From positions 1-8,011 of the forward strand of contig JAJCYK010000578.1 in the NCBI GenBank assembly GCA_029262935.1: a stretch of 8,011 nucleotides of DNA, written 5' to 3'. The translations under genes were made by a program, and so were the position numbers. This DNA is from Cytophagales bacterium (GTDB taxonomy: Bacteria > Bacteroidota > Bacteroidia > Cytophagales > Cyclobacteriaceae). This document shows, one piece after another, positions 6,711 through 8,011 of the stretch. Under the pieces are notes generated by a model. The model made no database searches. It saw nothing but the letters and a program-made list of their open reading frames with translations, and was not told the DNA's origin. Position 1 is the stretch's first letter. Every line of letters begins with the position of its first letter.

Positions 6711-7392
6711 GTTTGTTTAAAAACGCAGCCTTATAGCTTGCTCCGATGGGAATGGATTTGTCCCCTATTTTTATATTCAGATCTTCCATCGAAATTATCT
6801 TGTCGGTATTAATAATATAGGAGCGGTGAACTCGAATAAAGTTCTTTGCAGGCATCTTCTTTTCGATACCTTTCATAGTAGAATGAACAATATGTCGTTT
6901 GGTATTGGTGTTAATAATTACGTAATCAGCCAAAGCCTCAATAAATTGGATATCGTCTAAATCAATTTTTACAATTTTCGCCTCAGACTTTACGTATATA
7001 TCCTTTTGGGTATCGTTAAGTTGGATTAGTTTTTCAATGTTTTGCTTCGCTTTGGTTGCCGCTTTTAAAAACCGTACGTATTCGATCGGCTTTACCAGAT
7101 AGTCGGTTACATTATACTCTATAGCTTCTAAAGCATGGTCTGTTTCTGAAGTAACCAAAATGATTTCGTAATCGTCCTCCAAGCTTTTTACCAACTCCAT
7201 ACCAGTCATTTCCGGCATTCTTACATCTAAGAAAATGAGGTCGATGTTTTCTTCTCTTAAAACATTTGAAGCTGCGATAGCGCTCTCACATTCAAACCTT
7301 AGCTCCAAAAAATTAGTCTTTTCGATAAAGTGTTTTACCACTTGAATGGACATGGGATCATCGTCCACCACTATGCATTTTACAGTATCCAT
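6697..7392 (-). CDS. LytTR-family response regulator (REC + LytTR DNA-binding domain)
   Basis: This is a two-domain transcriptional regulator, activated by phosphorylation from a sensor histidine kinase. Residues 1-~120 form the receiver domain: the acidic cluster VVDDDP (8-13), the phosphoacceptor Asp56 in FLDVRMP, Ser82 in VTSETDHALEA as the conserved switch hydroxyl, and Lys101 in YLVKP. Residues about 130-231 form the LytTR domain, recognised by DIQFIEALADYVIINT (147-162), HSTMKGIEKKM (170-180) and FIRVHRSYIINTDKI (185-199). At 231 residues it is complete, and every receiver-domain key residue is present. It is orphan in this window: the usual partner kinase is not next door. It lies 49 bp downstream of ribE on the same strand, with no obvious Bacteroidota promoter (TTTG then TAnnTTTG) in the gap, so it may be read from the ribE transcript. 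Its 3' end overlaps the convergent PAP2 gene. Target genes are unknown. Confidence 0.95.
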   Translation of the reverse strand: MDTVKCIVVDDDPMSIQVVKHFIEKTNFLELRFECESAIAASNVLREENIDLIFLDVRMPEMTGMELVKSLEDDYEIILVTSETDHALEAIEYNVTDYLVKPIEYVRFLKAATKAKQNIEKLIQLNDTQKDIYVKSEAKIVKIDLDDIQFIEALADYVIINTNTKRHIVHSTMKGIEKKMPAKNFIRVHRSYIINTDKIISMEDLNIKIGDKSIPIGASYKAAFLNKLNFL

Positions 7393-7441
7393 AAAAAATT
7401 AAATGAAGCTAAAGAAACGGTATATCCTTAAATAAATCAAA

Positions 7442-8011
7442 TCAGTTACCACTTTCCACCAGACGTTGTACGTATTTACCAATGATATCAAACTCCAGAT
7501 TTACGGCATCTCCAACCTTCAATTTCTTAAAATTTGTGTGTTGGTAAGTATAAGGAATAATAGCCACTTCAAAAACATTTTTTGACGTATTAAAACAGGT
7601 TAGACTGACCCCATTGATGCAAATACTACCTTTTTCTACAACCAAATGATGTCGCTCTTGCACTGGAAATTCGAAGCTAAAATACCAACTTCCTTCCACA
7701 TCATTTATTTGTAGGCATTTTCCTTGAGTGTCTACATGACCTTGTACTAAATGACCATCCATACGATCGCCCCATATCATGGCTCGTTCCAGATTTACCT
7801 CACTACCCACGTCCCAGTCTCCCAAGTTCGATTTATTCAAGGTTTCTGCAACCGCCACTACTTTATATTGATCGCCCGGTAATAGTGCTGTGACCGTCAA
7901 ACATACTCCATTATGGGAGATGCTTTGATCCACTTTTAATTCTGACGCTATTTAGGAGTTAAGGGTAAAAATGCAGTTTGAACCTTCCGTGTCCACTACT
8001 CAAACCTCACC
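7442..8011 (-). CDS. ribE: Riboflavin synthase (alpha chain), 5' end outside the window and with two in-frame stops
   Basis: Riboflavin synthase dismutates two 6,7-dimethyl-8-ribityllumazines to riboflavin plus a pyrimidine, the last step of vitamin B2 synthesis. The intact part, from the GTG at 7933 to the TGA at 7442, encodes 163 residues covering most of both lumazine-binding barrels. The first has SHNGVCLTV, NLERAM and GHLVQGHVD; the second has KGSICINGVSLT, VAIIPYTYQHT and NLEFDIIGKYVQRL. Family members are near 200 residues and start MFTGI. Upstream of 7933 the same frame still resembles the family (GEV, VVDTEGSN, IASELKV) but is broken by TAA at 7952-7954 and TGA at 8000-8002. The true start would lie about 30 bases past the window. 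A protein started at the GTG would lack the first beta-strands of barrel 1 and probably be inactive. I judge sequence error at the edge more likely than a pseudogene, since the remaining 490 bases are undamaged. Confidence 0.88.
7934..8011 (-). other. Corrupted-looking segment of the ribE 5' coding region
   Basis: These 78 bases translate in the ribE frame, from upstream to downstream, as GEV, stop, VVDTEGSNCIFTLNS, stop, IASELK. The residues around both stops fit the N-terminal region expected of Bacteroidota riboflavin synthases. In the middle, codons AAC TGC ATT TTT ACC give N-C-I-F-T where the family usually has N-L-H-F-T. Dropping one T before GC and adding one T to the run after GCA converts AAC TTG CAT TTT ACC into exactly what is seen. 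That comparison is from memory of the family, not from an alignment run here. Confidence 0.6.

Noticed and set aside
7934..8011. Stop-codon recoding (for example TGA read as an amino acid) to explain the broken ribE frame.
   Set aside because: Both TGA and TAA would need to be read through, while other genes here end normally at TAA, TAG and TGA.

Overview
The window looks like chromosomal DNA of a member of the Bacteroidota, probably a free-living flavobacterium or a relative. The reasons are a lipoprotein-type Omp85 protein (TamL-like), an E1 dehydrogenase with alpha and beta halves fused, a single-domain LytTR response regulator, modest GC, and starts with A/T-rich leaders instead of Shine-Dalgarno sites. 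I see no tRNA, rRNA, CRISPR array, insertion sequence, phage gene or other sign of an accessory island. It reads as an ordinary housekeeping region, and I do not see an undescribed multi-gene system in it.

Layout from left to right. (1) 1-545, minus: the N-terminal part of a SpoU/TrmH-family RNA methyltransferase, cut by the left edge. (2) About 565-3003, plus: a TamL-like outer-membrane Omp85 lipoprotein, divergent from the methyltransferase with only about 19 bp between the proposed starts. (3) 3000-5087, minus: a fused thiamine-diphosphate E1 dehydrogenase, probably for branched-chain 2-oxo acids; its stop codon overlaps that of the TamL gene. (4) 5088-5221: a 134-bp divergent intergenic region holding a perfect 19-bp palindrome. 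(5) 5222-6133, plus: hemF, oxygen-dependent coproporphyrinogen III oxidase. (6) 6117-6710, plus: a PAP2-family membrane phosphatase overlapping the end of hemF. (7) 6697-7392, minus: a LytTR response regulator whose 3' end overlaps the PAP2 gene. (8) 7442-8011, minus: riboflavin synthase, running off the right edge.

The genes fall into four transcriptional blocks: methyltransferase leftward, tamL rightward, E1 leftward, and hemF-PAP2 rightward meeting ribE-LytTR leftward. Packing is very tight: both convergent pairs overlap at their 3' ends, leaving no room for a terminator between them. The functions are mostly unrelated (RNA modification, envelope assembly, keto-acid oxidation, heme, lipid phosphate turnover, signalling, riboflavin), so little can be inferred about a shared pathway.

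The two observations most worth checking are the palindrome between the E1 gene and hemF, and the last 78 bases. There the riboflavin synthase frame keeps its homology but carries two in-frame stop codons and what looks like a pair of compensating one-base indels. That pattern suggests poor sequence quality at a contig end more than it suggests biology.
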